Positions 8,606 through 17,170 are shown, numbered from the stretch's first letter. The stretch: 64,000 nt of DNA from Thermoanaerobaculia bacterium (GCA_947259925.1 CAMYOG010000012.1:62990-126989), one strand, 5' to 3'. Made by a program: numbers and translations. Notes: generated by a model from the letters alone, not told the origin.

Positions 8606-9280
8606 TCAATCTCCCCCGCTCAGCCGGTCCCAGCGCTCGAGCAGTCCGCGGGTGCGCGGACAGGCGGGGACATCGGCGCGGTCCAGCTCCTGGATCAGCC
8701 GGCGGAGATCGTCTGACGTGTCGACGTCCGACGCCTCGGCCAGGAGCTCGGCGGTCAGATCGAGCTCGCGGCACCGTTCGAGCGTCCGCTCGAGCACGCC
8801 GGCAGTGCTCCAGGGGATGTCGGCGAAGACCCGGCGGTCGAGGGCGGCGGTCCGAAAAGCGATCAGATAGTAGCCGCCGTCGGTCGCCGGTCCGAGGACG
8901 ACCTCGGCTCCACGCTCGAGCCGGTCGAACGCCTCTTCGACCGCTTCCACGGGCAGGAGCGGATGATCGCTGCCGACCGCGGCCACCAGCTCGTGTGACT
9001 CCCCTGCTCGCGCCAGCGCGTCGAGAAGCCGTGCGCCCAGGTCGTCGCCTACCTGCCGAAGGCCGGGGTGTGGGCCGTCCGGCACCGGCTCCCCCTCGCC
9101 GAGGGCCCAGGCGATCGACAGGTCGAACGCACCGGGGTCGAGCCGCTCGAGCAGATCGTCACGGAAGGCGGCGTGGAGCTCCGCCGCCTGCTCCGGCGCC
9201 AGCTCGCCGATCAGGCGGGTCTTGACCTCGCCGGCGCGGGTCGGCTTGGTGAACAGCGTCAGACAGCGGCCGTCGGTCAT
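8606..9280 (-). CDS. TIGR04282/DUF2064 family nucleotidyl- or glycosyl-transferase-like protein
   Basis: A 224-residue GT-A-fold protein related to MobA/CofC-type transferases. Evidence is the N-terminal CLTLFTKPTRAGEVKTRL pattern (family KxPxxGxVKTRL), the AVGSDHPLLP segment corresponding to the acidic DxD region, and LGPATDGGYYLIAF. The substrate is not established for most members; some are annotated in arsenosugar synthesis, but nothing here supports that role. It is the first gene of the run ending in era. A GAGAAT hexamer 9 nt before the ATG resembles the -10 boxes seen elsewhere in the window. Confidence 0.85.
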   Translation of the reverse strand: MTDGRCLTLFTKPTRAGEVKTRLIGELAPEQAAELHAAFRDDLLERLDPGAFDLSIAWALGEGEPVPDGPHPGLRQVGDDLGARLLDALARAGESHELVAAVGSDHPLLPVEAVEEAFDRLERGAEVVLGPATDGGYYLIAFRTAALDRRVFADIPWSTAGVLERTLERCRELDLTAELLAEASDVDTSDDLRRLIQELDRADVPACPRTRGLLERWDRLSGGD

Positions 9281-9327
9281 CGGAGGGCTATTCTCGCTCG
9301 GTCCGACATCTCGATCTTCATTTCAGT

Positions 9328-9333
9328 TACAAT
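9328..9333 (+). promoter_or_regulatory. Candidate -10 (TACAAT) for the DUF4177 gene
   Basis: TACAAT in a locally AT-rich stretch, with a CCGACA -35-like box 19 nt upstream. Transcription would start near 9341, giving a leader of about 47 nt that contains a strong AAGGAGG at 9377-9383. This leadered gene is a useful contrast to the leaderless starts elsewhere. Confidence 0.45.
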
Positions 9334-9387
9334 TACGACATACGCGACATCTGAGCGCGTGATGGGGAAGCGGCATAAGGAGGGGAG

Positions 9388-9576
9388 ATGACCAAGTGGG
9401 AGTACAAGATTATTAATATCCGGAGCGAGAACTACCGTCTCGACCCGAATGCGGCGCCGCAGCTCGACGCACTGGGCGAGAGCGGTTGGGAGTTGATCTC
9501 GATCACCTCGGTGAATTTCAAGAGCGGAGCTACGGACAATATCGCCATGGTCTTCAAGAGACCCGTCGCGGACTAG
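9388..9576 (+). CDS. DUF4177-type small protein
   Basis: A 62-residue protein matching the DUF4177 pattern: KWEYKIINI at the N-terminus, LDALGESGWELISI in the middle and VFKRP at the end. No enzymatic residues, signal peptide or membrane segment are visible; the family has no firm function. The start is secure because a near-perfect AAGGAGG lies 4 nt before the ATG. It stands alone on the plus strand, and its stop overlaps the end of the convergent downstream gene by four bases, an unusually strong ribosome-binding site for this window. Confidence 0.85.
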   Translation: MTKWEYKIINIRSENYRLDPNAAPQLDALGESGWELISITSVNFKSGATDNIAMVFKRPVAD

Positions 9577-9803
9577 TCTTGTGACTGGCCCGGCCGAGCC
9601 GCGTCCGTTCGCGAGGACCGCAGCCAGCGCCGGGCCAGCTCCAGCCCCATCGCCAGCCCGGCGACGCCGGCGGCGAACGCGACCTTCTCAGTAGAAAGCC
9701 CCGTCTCAGCCCGAACGTCCCGTTTGAGGGCCCGCCACTCGCGAGCCAGTCCCGAGCGGTTCCGCTCTACCCTGGCGTCCGCTGCGAGTGGCCGTCTCGG
9801 CAT
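9573..9803 (-). CDS. Small hypothetical protein with one hydrophobic segment
   Basis: A 76-residue protein: a basic N-terminal half (RVERNRSGLAREWRALKRD) followed by a hydrophobic stretch (VAFAAGVAGLAMGLELARRWL) and a short charged tail. This is the size and shape of the small partners often found beside YqjE/Holin-X membrane proteins, and it lies 7 nt downstream of such a gene. I do not recognise a named family. ATG 9803 is the only good start. Confidence 0.6.
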   Translation of the reverse strand: MPRRPLAADARVERNRSGLAREWRALKRDVRAETGLSTEKVAFAAGVAGLAMGLELARRWLRSSRTDAARPGQSQD

Positions 9804-9810
9804 GGGATCC

Positions 9811-10209
9811 CTACTCGCGATCGGGTCCGGGCAGGAGCTCGTCCTGGACCCAGACGCGGTGGCTCTCGATCCGCTTGCTCACGGTCTTCATCGGGCTCTC
9901 GAGACGCTTCAGCCGACTCCGGCCGAGCAGAGCGAAGATCAGGGTCAGCAGCGCCAGCCCACCGAGACAGGCGAGCACCGCGCCCCAGCGCGGCAGCCAG
10001 AAGGCCAGGATCTCGACCGCGGCGTAGGCGAGCGCCCCGATCGTCCAGAAGCCGAAGAAGGCCGCCACGAGCAGCAGCACGGAGCCTTTGCGCAGCTGCG
10101 TGGCGGAGGCGCGCAGATCGTCGCCGAGCGCCACCACCTCTGCCGAGGCCAGCTCCACGAGCGCCTGACCGAGGGATTGGAGTCGTGTCAGCCAGCCCTT
10201 TGATCGCAC
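9811..10209 (-). CDS. YqjE / Holin-X type membrane protein
   Basis: A 132-residue protein with an amphipathic N-terminal helix (QALVELASAEVVALGDDLRA), then two strongly hydrophobic helices at about 42-65 and 75-97, and a basic C-terminus. This matches the 'phage holin family' / YqjE pattern (PF07332-like), which in most bacteria is chromosomal and unrelated to phage lysis. GTG start at 10209. It probably forms a two-gene unit with the 76-residue protein downstream. Function unknown, perhaps envelope stress. Confidence 0.65.
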   Translation of the reverse strand: MRSKGWLTRLQSLGQALVELASAEVVALGDDLRASATQLRKGSVLLLVAAFFGFWTIGALAYAAVEILAFWLPRWGAVLACLGGLALLTLIFALLGRSRLKRLESPMKTVSKRIESHRVWVQDELLPGPDRE

Positions 10210-10245
10210 GGCTATCTCGAGCCGGCGGGCCTGATGCGCCCGCCG

Positions 10246-11967
10246 TCAGCTTCCGACACTGATCTCCCGGGTCACGAACGACTCGATCGCGCCGAGCTCG
10301 TCCCGCAGTCCGACCGCCACCCGGTGCCCTCCCCGACGCATCTGCAGCTCGGTCTGGACCAGAGAGACCCGGCGATTGCGAACCTCCTCGAACTTGTCCG
10401 CCGGTATCCGGATCGGCACCGGCACCTCGGTCACCTCGGACAGGTCACCGTCCTCGTCCATGGCCGAGAAGAAGAGCTTGAGACGGCCGAAGTAGATGTC
10501 GTTCTGCTGCACGAGCACGACCTGATCGAGCGGTACGCTCACCGCGATCGGCACCAGGTAGTGCCGCTCACCGGCGCGTCCCTGGCCGAGCGTGATCTCG
10601 ACCCCGAGGGGGTTGCTCCCCAGGTTGTAGCGCAGGCTGGAGGTGGTGCCGTCGGCCATCCGGGTGTAGGTGGTCTTGTCGCGATAACCCATGCGATGCC
10701 GGACGACCAGCTTCTTGCCGTACTTCTTCGGGTCCTTCAGCTCGACCTTGATCCGATAGAACCGTCCATCGCCGGCGTGCGCCGGCGAGTAGCCGAGCGA
10801 GTAGTAGTTGTTGAAGTCGGTCGCCACCCGCTTGATCCGCTCACCGATGTCGTTGGAGTTGAGGATCGCGAAGCCGCCGGTCTCCTCGGCCAGGTAGCGC
10901 AGCGAGCCCTGGAGGTTGGAGATCTGGATGCTGTCGACGTGGGTGTCCATGCCGGGGATCGGATTGGCGGTCGCCTTCTCGGCGGTGCCGCTCGAATAGA
11001 CCCTGAGCCCCGCGGCGTCGATGGTGTAGAACGTGACCCGATTGGCGCTCGCCTCGGCGGTCAGCGCCCGGAACTTGCGCTGGGCGCTGAAGTCGCGCAT
11101 CTCGGCGAGCATTGCAGTCTCGCGGAACTTGTAGTTGAGCGCGTTGTAGAGGTCCTCGGCCGAGATCATCTCGAGACCGTCGCTGACGTAGAGGACCGCC
11201 TTTCGCCCCGGCAGTCCGGCGAGGGTCTCGACGAAGCCCTTGAGGGCGTCGAGGGTGAACGAGAGGTCGTTAAAGGCGGACTCCGCGTACTGGCGCACGC
11301 GCCACTGAACGTCGTTCAGGTTCTCGGCTTCCTCGATGTCGCGCAGGATGTCGCGGCGATCGGAGTCGCGGTGGAGCGCGAAACCCGTCAGCTTCTCGAG
11401 ATCGAACGTGGCGTGGGCGATCAGAGCCGGATCGGTGGTGAACGGGTGCCGGACATGGAGCGACCGGTCGTACGAGATCAGCATCACCCGATCGCCGTCG
11501 CTCAGCTGCTCCTGGAGGAACTCGCGCAAGCGGCGAAAGACCCGGTTGCGGTTGAACGGCCGGATGTTGAAGTTGTCGACGTAGACGATCAGACTGAGGC
11601 GCTGGTCTTCGGGAATGTAGCGGATCGGGTCGTCGTCGCGAATCGGCAGGTCCTCGAACTCCGCCTCTTCCCGCGCGCCGGCGACCGGAGTGCCGCCCTC
11701 GACCGCGTAGAAGTTGGTGATCGTGACCGGCCGCTTGTCTTCGAAGATCACGAAGTCGTCCATGGTCAACCCGGTGATCGGGTTGCCCTGCTTGTCACGA
11801 ACCCAGACGTCGACGTTGACGACGTTGACCTCGACCGTCTCGTCGAAGTAGAGCTCGTCGCCGCCGGCCTCGACGGCCTCGGCCGCGACCTCGGCTTCCT
11901 GCGCTATGGCAGCCACTGAGAGGGTCAGAGCCGGTAGCAGCGCGATCCAGAGCAGCTTCTTGTACAT
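10246..11967 (-). CDS. Secreted VWFA-related Acidobacterial domain protein (second of tandem pair)
   Basis: A 573-residue exported protein of the TIGR03436 type that is expanded in Acidobacteriota. A signal peptide (MYKKLLWIALLPALTLSVAA, cleavage after AIA) is followed by the hallmark start of the domain, VNVVNVDVWVRDKQGNPITGL, then DFVIFEDKRPVTITNF. A von Willebrand A-like fold is indicated by LIVYVDNFNIRPFNRNRV and KAVLYVSDGLEM. The C-terminal 150 residues are beta-rich. I chose ATG 11967, with GAGG 6 nt upstream, over a GTG at 11979 that overlaps the previous stop. Family function is unproven; protein-protein contact or metal binding is inferred from the VWA fold. Confidence 0.88.
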   Translation of the reverse strand: MYKKLLWIALLPALTLSVAAIAQEAEVAAEAVEAGGDELYFDETVEVNVVNVDVWVRDKQGNPITGLTMDDFVIFEDKRPVTITNFYAVEGGTPVAGAREEAEFEDLPIRDDDPIRYIPEDQRLSLIVYVDNFNIRPFNRNRVFRRLREFLQEQLSDGDRVMLISYDRSLHVRHPFTTDPALIAHATFDLEKLTGFALHRDSDRRDILRDIEEAENLNDVQWRVRQYAESAFNDLSFTLDALKGFVETLAGLPGRKAVLYVSDGLEMISAEDLYNALNYKFRETAMLAEMRDFSAQRKFRALTAEASANRVTFYTIDAAGLRVYSSGTAEKATANPIPGMDTHVDSIQISNLQGSLRYLAEETGGFAILNSNDIGERIKRVATDFNNYYSLGYSPAHAGDGRFYRIKVELKDPKKYGKKLVVRHRMGYRDKTTYTRMADGTTSSLRYNLGSNPLGVEITLGQGRAGERHYLVPIAVSVPLDQVVLVQQNDIYFGRLKLFFSAMDEDGDLSEVTEVPVPIRIPADKFEEVRNRRVSLVQTELQMRRGGHRVAVGLRDELGAIESFVTREISVGS

Positions 11968-11975
11968 GCTCGACC

Positions 11976-13664
11976 TCACAGTGAAATCTCTATGCTCGAC
12001 GACAGGATCCTACCACTGGCGGCGTCGTAGAGCGCGACCACGCCCTGGTGGTCCTTGCGCCGCAGCCGCAGGCTGGTCTGGTAGCGACCGACCTGTCCGG
12101 GTTGCGGCTCGTTCGGTGATTGGAGGGCGATCGGGATCACCGGGATCTCGGCTCGCTGTCCGTCCTCGTCGATGACCGCGATGCGGAGCTCGACCTGGCT
12201 GACGAAACCGTCCGCCGAGGGCAGGAAGGTCAGGTCGCCGAGCGGCACCAGCACGGTCAGTCCGACGTCGATCCGCTTTCTCCCCGCCTTGACCGGCTCG
12301 CCCAGGATCACGTTCAGGGCGCCTTCCCCCGGGCTGTTGCCGAACAGGAGCGTGCTCTCGACCGCCATCGTGACCTCCCGCTGGCGCGAGCTGTCCAGGT
12401 AGCCGGACCGACTCCGGATCCTGAAGTCCGGATTGCTCAGCTCGATCTCGACGTCGTGCCGCCGGTCGTCCCACTCGCGGCCCGGGGTAAAGCCGAGCCA
12501 GTAATACGAGCGCGTGTCGGAGACGGCCGTCTCGAGCGCGTCGATACGGCCCGCGTTCAGCAGCGCCTTGCCGCCGGTCTCATCCGCCAGCCGCTCGAGC
12601 GTGTAGTGGTTCTCCTGCTCGCGCAGGAAGGCGCGGTTGGCGAGGCCGGTCGGGTCAGGCGCGGTCATGATGGTCACGTCGACGCCGCTGTCGCGGTCGA
12701 GACCGGGCACGTCGACCGGGTAGAGCGTGTAGCCGAGCAGATTCGCGGTATCGGTCAGCCGGCCGTAGAGATCATCGCCCTCGAGGCCCTCGCGATCGAG
12801 GATCAGGCGGTTGAAATCGGAGTAGAGGTACTCGACCGGGAAGAACGGCCAGCCGCCCGAGAGCAGGATCATCACCTTGCGGCCCGGCGGTTGCGCGAAG
12901 CTGCGCAGGGTCGCAGCCGCCGCGGCTACCGACCGATCCAGCTGCTCGGCGAGCCGCTGGACGTAGAACCTCTCCTGGGGATCGAGGAAGACCCGGTCGA
13001 TACCGGTGCGGACCCCCTGATCCGCGAGCGCCGCGCCGACCAGGCTCTGGACCGCGATGGTCTCGTCGAGGCGAGCCTGGCGTCGCTCGGCCACCCGCTG
13101 GAGGCCACCCGCTCGACGCTCCTTGGCCCGCTTGAAGACCCGCTCGAGCTCGGTCACCGACTGGCTCCAGGTCGAGAGCATCTCGAGCTTCTGGCCGTCG
13201 TAGGCGACCACCGCCATCCGATCTTCCGGACCGAGGCGGCCGAGGTCCGCCGCTAGCGAGTCGAGCACCCGGTCGCGGTCGGTCGGCAGCGAGAAGAACT
13301 CGTCGATGAACACCAGGTAGCTGGTCTCCACCGGACTCCCGGGTGCCAGCTGTGGCACGCCCGGCACCACCTCCTGCGCCTCTTCTCCACTCCGGATCGC
13401 CACCCCGCCGCGCACTTCCGAGAAGTAGTCGATCGGGACCTCTTCACCGTCGATCACCAGCCGGAAATCGTGCGGCTCGAGGCCAGCGATCGGCAGACCG
13501 CTCTTGTCGGTCACCACGACCTCCAGATTGACGACCCGGACGTCGAGAACCTCCCCGAACACCCCCGGGAGCGCGCTCGGCTGGCTCTGGGCGACGGTTA
13601 CGGACGGGGCGGTGAGCAGCGCGAGCAGCGCCACGACTCCCCGGTACACAGTGCTGAGTCTCAT
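11976..13664 (-). CDS. Secreted VWFA-related Acidobacterial domain protein (first of tandem pair)
   Basis: A 562-residue paralogue of the next gene. Signal peptide MRLSTVYRGVVALLALLTA with cleavage near TVAQ, then VRVVNLEVVVTDKSGLPIAGL and DFRLVIDGEEVPIDYF, matching the family entry motif. VWA-like strands include YLVFIDEFFSLPTDRDRV and KVMILLSGGWPF, and the region LADETGGKALLNAGRI is shared in form with its neighbour (LAEETGGFAILNSNDI). ATG 13664 was chosen because AGGAAGGAAG precedes it; the longer frame adds a non-secretory tail. The eight-base gap to the second gene implies cotranscription. Confidence 0.88.
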   Translation of the reverse strand: MRLSTVYRGVVALLALLTAPSVTVAQSQPSALPGVFGEVLDVRVVNLEVVVTDKSGLPIAGLEPHDFRLVIDGEEVPIDYFSEVRGGVAIRSGEEAQEVVPGVPQLAPGSPVETSYLVFIDEFFSLPTDRDRVLDSLAADLGRLGPEDRMAVVAYDGQKLEMLSTWSQSVTELERVFKRAKERRAGGLQRVAERRQARLDETIAVQSLVGAALADQGVRTGIDRVFLDPQERFYVQRLAEQLDRSVAAAAATLRSFAQPPGRKVMILLSGGWPFFPVEYLYSDFNRLILDREGLEGDDLYGRLTDTANLLGYTLYPVDVPGLDRDSGVDVTIMTAPDPTGLANRAFLREQENHYTLERLADETGGKALLNAGRIDALETAVSDTRSYYWLGFTPGREWDDRRHDVEIELSNPDFRIRSRSGYLDSSRQREVTMAVESTLLFGNSPGEGALNVILGEPVKAGRKRIDVGLTVLVPLGDLTFLPSADGFVSQVELRIAVIDEDGQRAEIPVIPIALQSPNEPQPGQVGRYQTSLRLRRKDHQGVVALYDAASGRILSSSIEISL

Positions 13665-13742
13665 CGGTGCTTCCTTCCTGATGCGGGCGGCGGGACCCGT
13701 GTCGTGCCCGTCAAGGCGAAGCAAAACACGTGCCCACGCCGG

Positions 13743-14726
13743 CTACCGGCCCAGGCGCCGGCGGAGATGGCCGACCACCTTGGGCGCGTGCTCGCGAGAG
13801 TTCTCGATGAAGATCTTGCCCGTATCCCGCCCCGCCTGCAGGGTGCCGGTGACGTACAGGCCCGGGACGTTGGTCTCGCAGGTCTCGGGATCGAACGTCG
13901 GTACCAGCGTCTCGGCGTCCACTTCGATGCCACAACGTCGCTGGAACGCCACATCGGGCTCGTAGCCAATCAGGACGTAGGCCGCGTCGGCAGTCAGCTC
14001 CACGCTCTCGCCGCGGCGGGACAGGGCGAGCTCGCGGTCGCCGAAACCGGTCACCACCGTCTCGAAGAGCGCTTCGATCGAGCCCTCGGCGATCCGATTC
14101 TCGACGTCCGGCTTGAGCCAGTACTTGACCGTCCGCTTGAGCTCGGCGCCGCGGTGGATCAGGGCCACCTCGGCCCCGGCCCGCCAGAGGTCGAGCGCCA
14201 CCTCGCCTGCCGAGTTGCCGCCGCCGATGACCGCCACCCTCTCGCGCACGTGCCGCGCCGGCTCGCGGTAGCGATGATGGACCCAGTCGGCCTCCTCGCC
14301 GGGGACGCCGAGCCGTCGTTGGTTGTGGAAGTAGCCGGTCGCCAGGGCGACGGCGTGCGCCCGGCGCTCCCGGTGACCGTGCCGGCTGTCGGTCGTGACG
14401 ACGAAGGTGTCGCCCTCGCCGCGGACCTCCAGCACCTCCTCGTGCAGCGCCAGTGGCAGGTCGTATCGAGCGACGACCGACGCGTAGTACGCCAGCGCCT
14501 CTCTGCGGTCGGGCTTGGCGCGCGGAATTGTGAACGGTACGTCGGCGATCTCCAGCAGGTCGCGGGTGGTGAAGAACTCCATGAAGGTCGGGAAGTCGAG
14601 AAGGTTCGCGGCCAGCGGTCCGCGATCGACCAGCAGAGTGGACAGCCCCGCGCGCGTCGCTTCGGCGCCGATGGCGATGCCGGTCGGCCCGGCCCCCACC
14701 ACCAGGAGATCGATGACCTCAGTCAT
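13743..14726 (-). CDS. YpdA-like FAD/NAD(P)-dependent oxidoreductase
   Basis: A 327-residue two-dinucleotide-domain flavoprotein. FAD site LLVVGAGPTGIAIGAEA at the N-terminus; NAD(P)H site VAVIGGGNSAGEVALDL near residue 165; ATG motif region YVTGTLQAGRDTG near the end. No CxxC redox disulfide is visible, which separates it from classical thioredoxin reductase and fits the YpdA/Bdr family (bacillithiol disulfide reductase in Firmicutes). Length also fits YpdA. ATG 14726 overlaps the thiD end by eight bases. Whether this lineage makes bacillithiol cannot be judged here, as no bsh gene is in the window; the substrate is open. Confidence 0.83.
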   Translation of the reverse strand: MTEVIDLLVVGAGPTGIAIGAEATRAGLSTLLVDRGPLAANLLDFPTFMEFFTTRDLLEIADVPFTIPRAKPDRREALAYYASVVARYDLPLALHEEVLEVRGEGDTFVVTTDSRHGHRERRAHAVALATGYFHNQRRLGVPGEEADWVHHRYREPARHVRERVAVIGGGNSAGEVALDLWRAGAEVALIHRGAELKRTVKYWLKPDVENRIAEGSIEALFETVVTGFGDRELALSRRGESVELTADAAYVLIGYEPDVAFQRRCGIEVDAETLVPTFDPETCETNVPGLYVTGTLQAGRDTGKIFIENSREHAPKVVGHLRRRLGR

Positions 14727-15534
14727 GGGCACCGCCCGCTCGAGCGTCCAGTCGGTACAGATGATCGACCGGGCCATGGCCGCCGCCGAGGGGAAACGCC
14801 GCGGCGATTGCTCCGTGTAGATAGTCGATCGCGTCGCGTACAGCGTCGGCCAGCGGCCGCCCGAACGCCAGTCCGGCCGCCACCGCCGCGGAGAGGGTGC
14901 AGCCGGTCCCATGGGTCGAGGTCGTGTCGAGTCGTGGGTGGACGAAACGGTGGACCTCGCCACCGTCCCACAGCAGATCGAGCAGTCGATCGCCGCCGCT
15001 GTGTCCCCCCTTGAGCAGCACCGCCGGACCCGCCTGGGCCAGCTTCTCGGCGGCCGCCAACCTCTCCGCTTCACTGCTGGTCGGCAGCCCGGTCAGGCGC
15101 TCGGCCTCCGGCAGGTTGGGGGTGACCAGGGTCGCCAGCGGCACCAGGAGCTCGACCAGAGCGGCGATCGCGTCGTCGCGCAGGAGCGAGTCGCCGCTCT
15201 TCGCCACCATGACCGGGTCGAGGACCACCGGCAGATCGGATCGGCCCCGGAGAGCGTCGGCGACGGTTCGGATCAGCTCGGCGTTCGCCAGCATGCCGAT
15301 CTTGACCGCGTCGGCGCCGATGTCCTCGAGCACCGCCTCGAGCTGAGCGCCGACCACGGCGGCCGGGATCTCGTGCACGGCGGTGACCGCGATCGTGTTC
15401 TGGGCCGTCACCGCGGTGACGACGCTCGCGCCGTAGGCACCGAAGGCCGTGATCGTCTTGAGATCGGCTTGAATCCCGGCGCCGCCGCCGGAGTCCGAGC
15501 CGGCGATCGTCAGCACCCGCGGACGGCCGCTCAT
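14719..15534 (-). CDS. thiD: Hydroxymethylpyrimidine/phosphomethylpyrimidine kinase
   Basis: Thiamine pathway kinase phosphorylating HMP and HMP-phosphate. The 271-residue ribokinase-fold protein begins VLTIAGSDSGGGAGIQADLK, contains ASVVTAVTAQNT, VLDPVMVAKSGDSLL, VTPNLPEAERLTG and VLLKGGH, and ends with the anion-hole/catalytic-base motif THGTGCTLSAAVAA. It is the single-domain form. ATG 15534 overlaps the lgt stop by four bases. No other thiamine gene is present locally. Confidence 0.95.
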   Translation of the reverse strand: MSGRPRVLTIAGSDSGGGAGIQADLKTITAFGAYGASVVTAVTAQNTIAVTAVHEIPAAVVGAQLEAVLEDIGADAVKIGMLANAELIRTVADALRGRSDLPVVLDPVMVAKSGDSLLRDDAIAALVELLVPLATLVTPNLPEAERLTGLPTSSEAERLAAAEKLAQAGPAVLLKGGHSGGDRLLDLLWDGGEVHRFVHPRLDTTSTHGTGCTLSAAVAAGLAFGRPLADAVRDAIDYLHGAIAAAFPLGGGHGPVDHLYRLDARAGGAHD

Positions 15535-16355
15535 CGATCTCCGGGCGCCGCCGCGGCGCCCGCTGCCCGCCTGCGGCGCCATTGCCAGAGCGCCAGCAGC
15601 ACCACCAGAACCAGCACGCTGATCAACTGGGCGACGGTGAACTGGCCGAGGAGCCGGTCGTCCTTGGCGCGGAAGAACTCGACCAAGAAGCGCTCGGTGG
15701 CCATCAGCGACAGCACCGTCAGCGCGACCGTACCGGTCGCGGCCCGGCGCCGGATGAGCCAGACCCCCACGCCCCAGATCGCCAGGCAGAGAGCCGTCTC
15801 GTAGAGCTGGGTCGGGTGAACGCGCATGAGCTCGCCGGCGGGGACCTCGGGCGGTATTGAAGCCCCGTACTCCCGACGCAGGAACTCGGCCGTGGTCGGT
15901 CCGGGCAGGCCGTACGGGAAGGAGACTCCCCAGGGCAGCTCGGTCGGCATCCCGTAGTCGTCGCCGACCAGGAAGCAGCCGACGCGCCCGATGGCGTAGC
16001 CGAGCGCGACCGTCGCCGCTGACACGTCCACCACCGGGATCAACGGCAGGCCGCGCCGACGGGCCACCAGCAGGACGCTCGCGGTGCCGAGCAGAAGCCC
16101 GCCGTACCAGACCAGCCCCGAGCGCTCGATCAGCGAGCCGGGATCGCCGTAGAGGATCGCGTAGTAGATCTTGGCGCCGGCGATGCCACCGATTCCGGCC
16201 GCCAGGAGGACCGCGCTGGCGTCCTCCTCGTCGCCGATCTCGAGCCGTCGCACGCCCCAGCGGAGCTGCATCCACGAGAGCAGGAAGGCGATCACCATCA
16301 GGCCGCCGAAGGGACTGATCGACACCGGCCCGATGCGGAAGAGCTCCTCGATCAT
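15531..16355 (-). CDS. lgt: Prolipoprotein diacylglyceryl transferase
   Basis: Inner-membrane enzyme that adds diacylglycerol to the lipobox cysteine of prolipoproteins. The 274-residue polytopic protein contains the family signature GRVGCFLVGDDYG with the essential Arg, VWYGGLLLG, VHPTQLYE and ERFLVEFFR. About seven hydrophobic helices are visible; the C-terminus is Arg/Ala rich. It overlaps thiD downstream and, at its start, the DUF547 lipoprotein gene upstream, whose product should be one of its own substrates. Confidence 0.96.
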   Translation of the reverse strand: MIEELFRIGPVSISPFGGLMVIAFLLSWMQLRWGVRRLEIGDEEDASAVLLAAGIGGIAGAKIYYAILYGDPGSLIERSGLVWYGGLLLGTASVLLVARRRGLPLIPVVDVSAATVALGYAIGRVGCFLVGDDYGMPTELPWGVSFPYGLPGPTTAEFLRREYGASIPPEVPAGELMRVHPTQLYETALCLAIWGVGVWLIRRRAATGTVALTVLSLMATERFLVEFFRAKDDRLLGQFTVAQLISVLVLVVLLALWQWRRRRAAGAAAAPGDR

Positions 16356-17134
16356 CGATCGTTCAGCGACCAGTCGTAGTCGAGGTATCTGACCGACGGC
16401 TGACGCTCGACCAGCCTATCGCGAAGCGGCTCCGGCAGATGCGGCAACAGCCAGTCGACGACCTGGCCGCGCGCGAAGAACGCCACCACCGTGCTGCCAC
16501 CGGTGAAGTCGCCCGCATACCACTTGAAGATCGACGACAGCCAGAGCGTGTTGCTCGCCTCGTCGTAGCGCAGGCCCTTCGCCGGATCGGACAGAAAGCG
16601 CTCGGTCAGCTTCTGGAGCTGGATCTCCAGTCCCGCCGGATCGAACGGCTCCACCGGTAGATCAGGGCAGCTGGTCGAGGCGCAGACCACGGCGAAGTGG
16701 ATCCGCGGATCACCCAGATCCCGGCCCCGGGTCTCGATCTCGTCGAGGGTCAGCTGCTCCCCGGCGACCAGGCGGCGCTGCTGGTCGAAGAAGCCGTCGA
16801 CGTCCTTGACCGATTCGATCTCGGGGTAGCGCTCGAGCACGAACTCCACGACTACGGCGTTGTAGGCGTTGCTCCAGAACGCCAGCTGCTCGGCTGCGGT
16901 CCAGGAGGTGGGCGTGGCGCTCTCCAGCGCGGCCAGGAACCGATCGAGATCGGCGCGGTCGGCCTGGAGCGCCGCGTAGTCGACGCCGCCGTCACGGGCG
17001 TGCGCCGCCAGCACCCGCCCCCAGGGCGCATAGTCGAGCGTCCCATCGGCGGCGACCGCTTCGGAGTGCGCGTCGGCGCAGGCCACCAGGCCGGCGACCA
17101 GCAGGAGCGTTGTGGCGAACAGAGATGGTTGCAT
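16352..17134 (-). CDS. DUF547 lipoprotein
   Basis: A 260-residue exported protein. The N-terminus MQPSLFATTLLLVAGLVAC ends in an LVAC lipobox, so the mature protein should be lipid-anchored at Cys19. The body shows DUF547 features: EQLAFWSNAYNAVVVEFVL, LTLDEIE, DPRIHFAVVCASTSCPDL (two cysteines and a His, papain-like in form) and LSSIFKWYAGDF. Function of the family is unknown. I start at ATG 17134 because the signal peptide begins there, a TATATT -10 lies 30 nt upstream and GAAGAG is a weak ribosome-binding site; the longer open frame is non-coding in character. Its stop overlaps the lgt ATG. Confidence 0.88.
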   Translation of the reverse strand: MQPSLFATTLLLVAGLVACADAHSEAVAADGTLDYAPWGRVLAAHARDGGVDYAALQADRADLDRFLAALESATPTSWTAAEQLAFWSNAYNAVVVEFVLERYPEIESVKDVDGFFDQQRRLVAGEQLTLDEIETRGRDLGDPRIHFAVVCASTSCPDLPVEPFDPAGLEIQLQKLTERFLSDPAKGLRYDEASNTLWLSSIFKWYAGDFTGGSTVVAFFARGQVVDWLLPHLPEPLRDRLVERQPSVRYLDYDWSLNDR

Positions 17135-17164
17135 CGCTTGGGTCGACTCTTCTCGACGTTGTGG

Positions 17165-17170
17165 AATATA
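17165..17170 (-). promoter_or_regulatory. Candidate -10 (TATATT) for the DUF547-lgt-thiD operon
   Basis: TATATT on the minus strand, 30 nt before the DUF547 ATG, giving a short leader with a weak purine-rich site. It lies back to back with the plus-strand -10 at 17214. Confidence 0.4.

Noticed and set aside
9811-10209. Holin-like protein as evidence of a prophage
   Set aside because: The YqjE/Holin-X type is usually chromosomal, and no phage structural, lysis or integration gene is present.
15535-16275. N-terminal extension of the thiD frame
   Set aside because: It lies wholly inside lgt in another frame; ThiD homology starts at ATG 15534.
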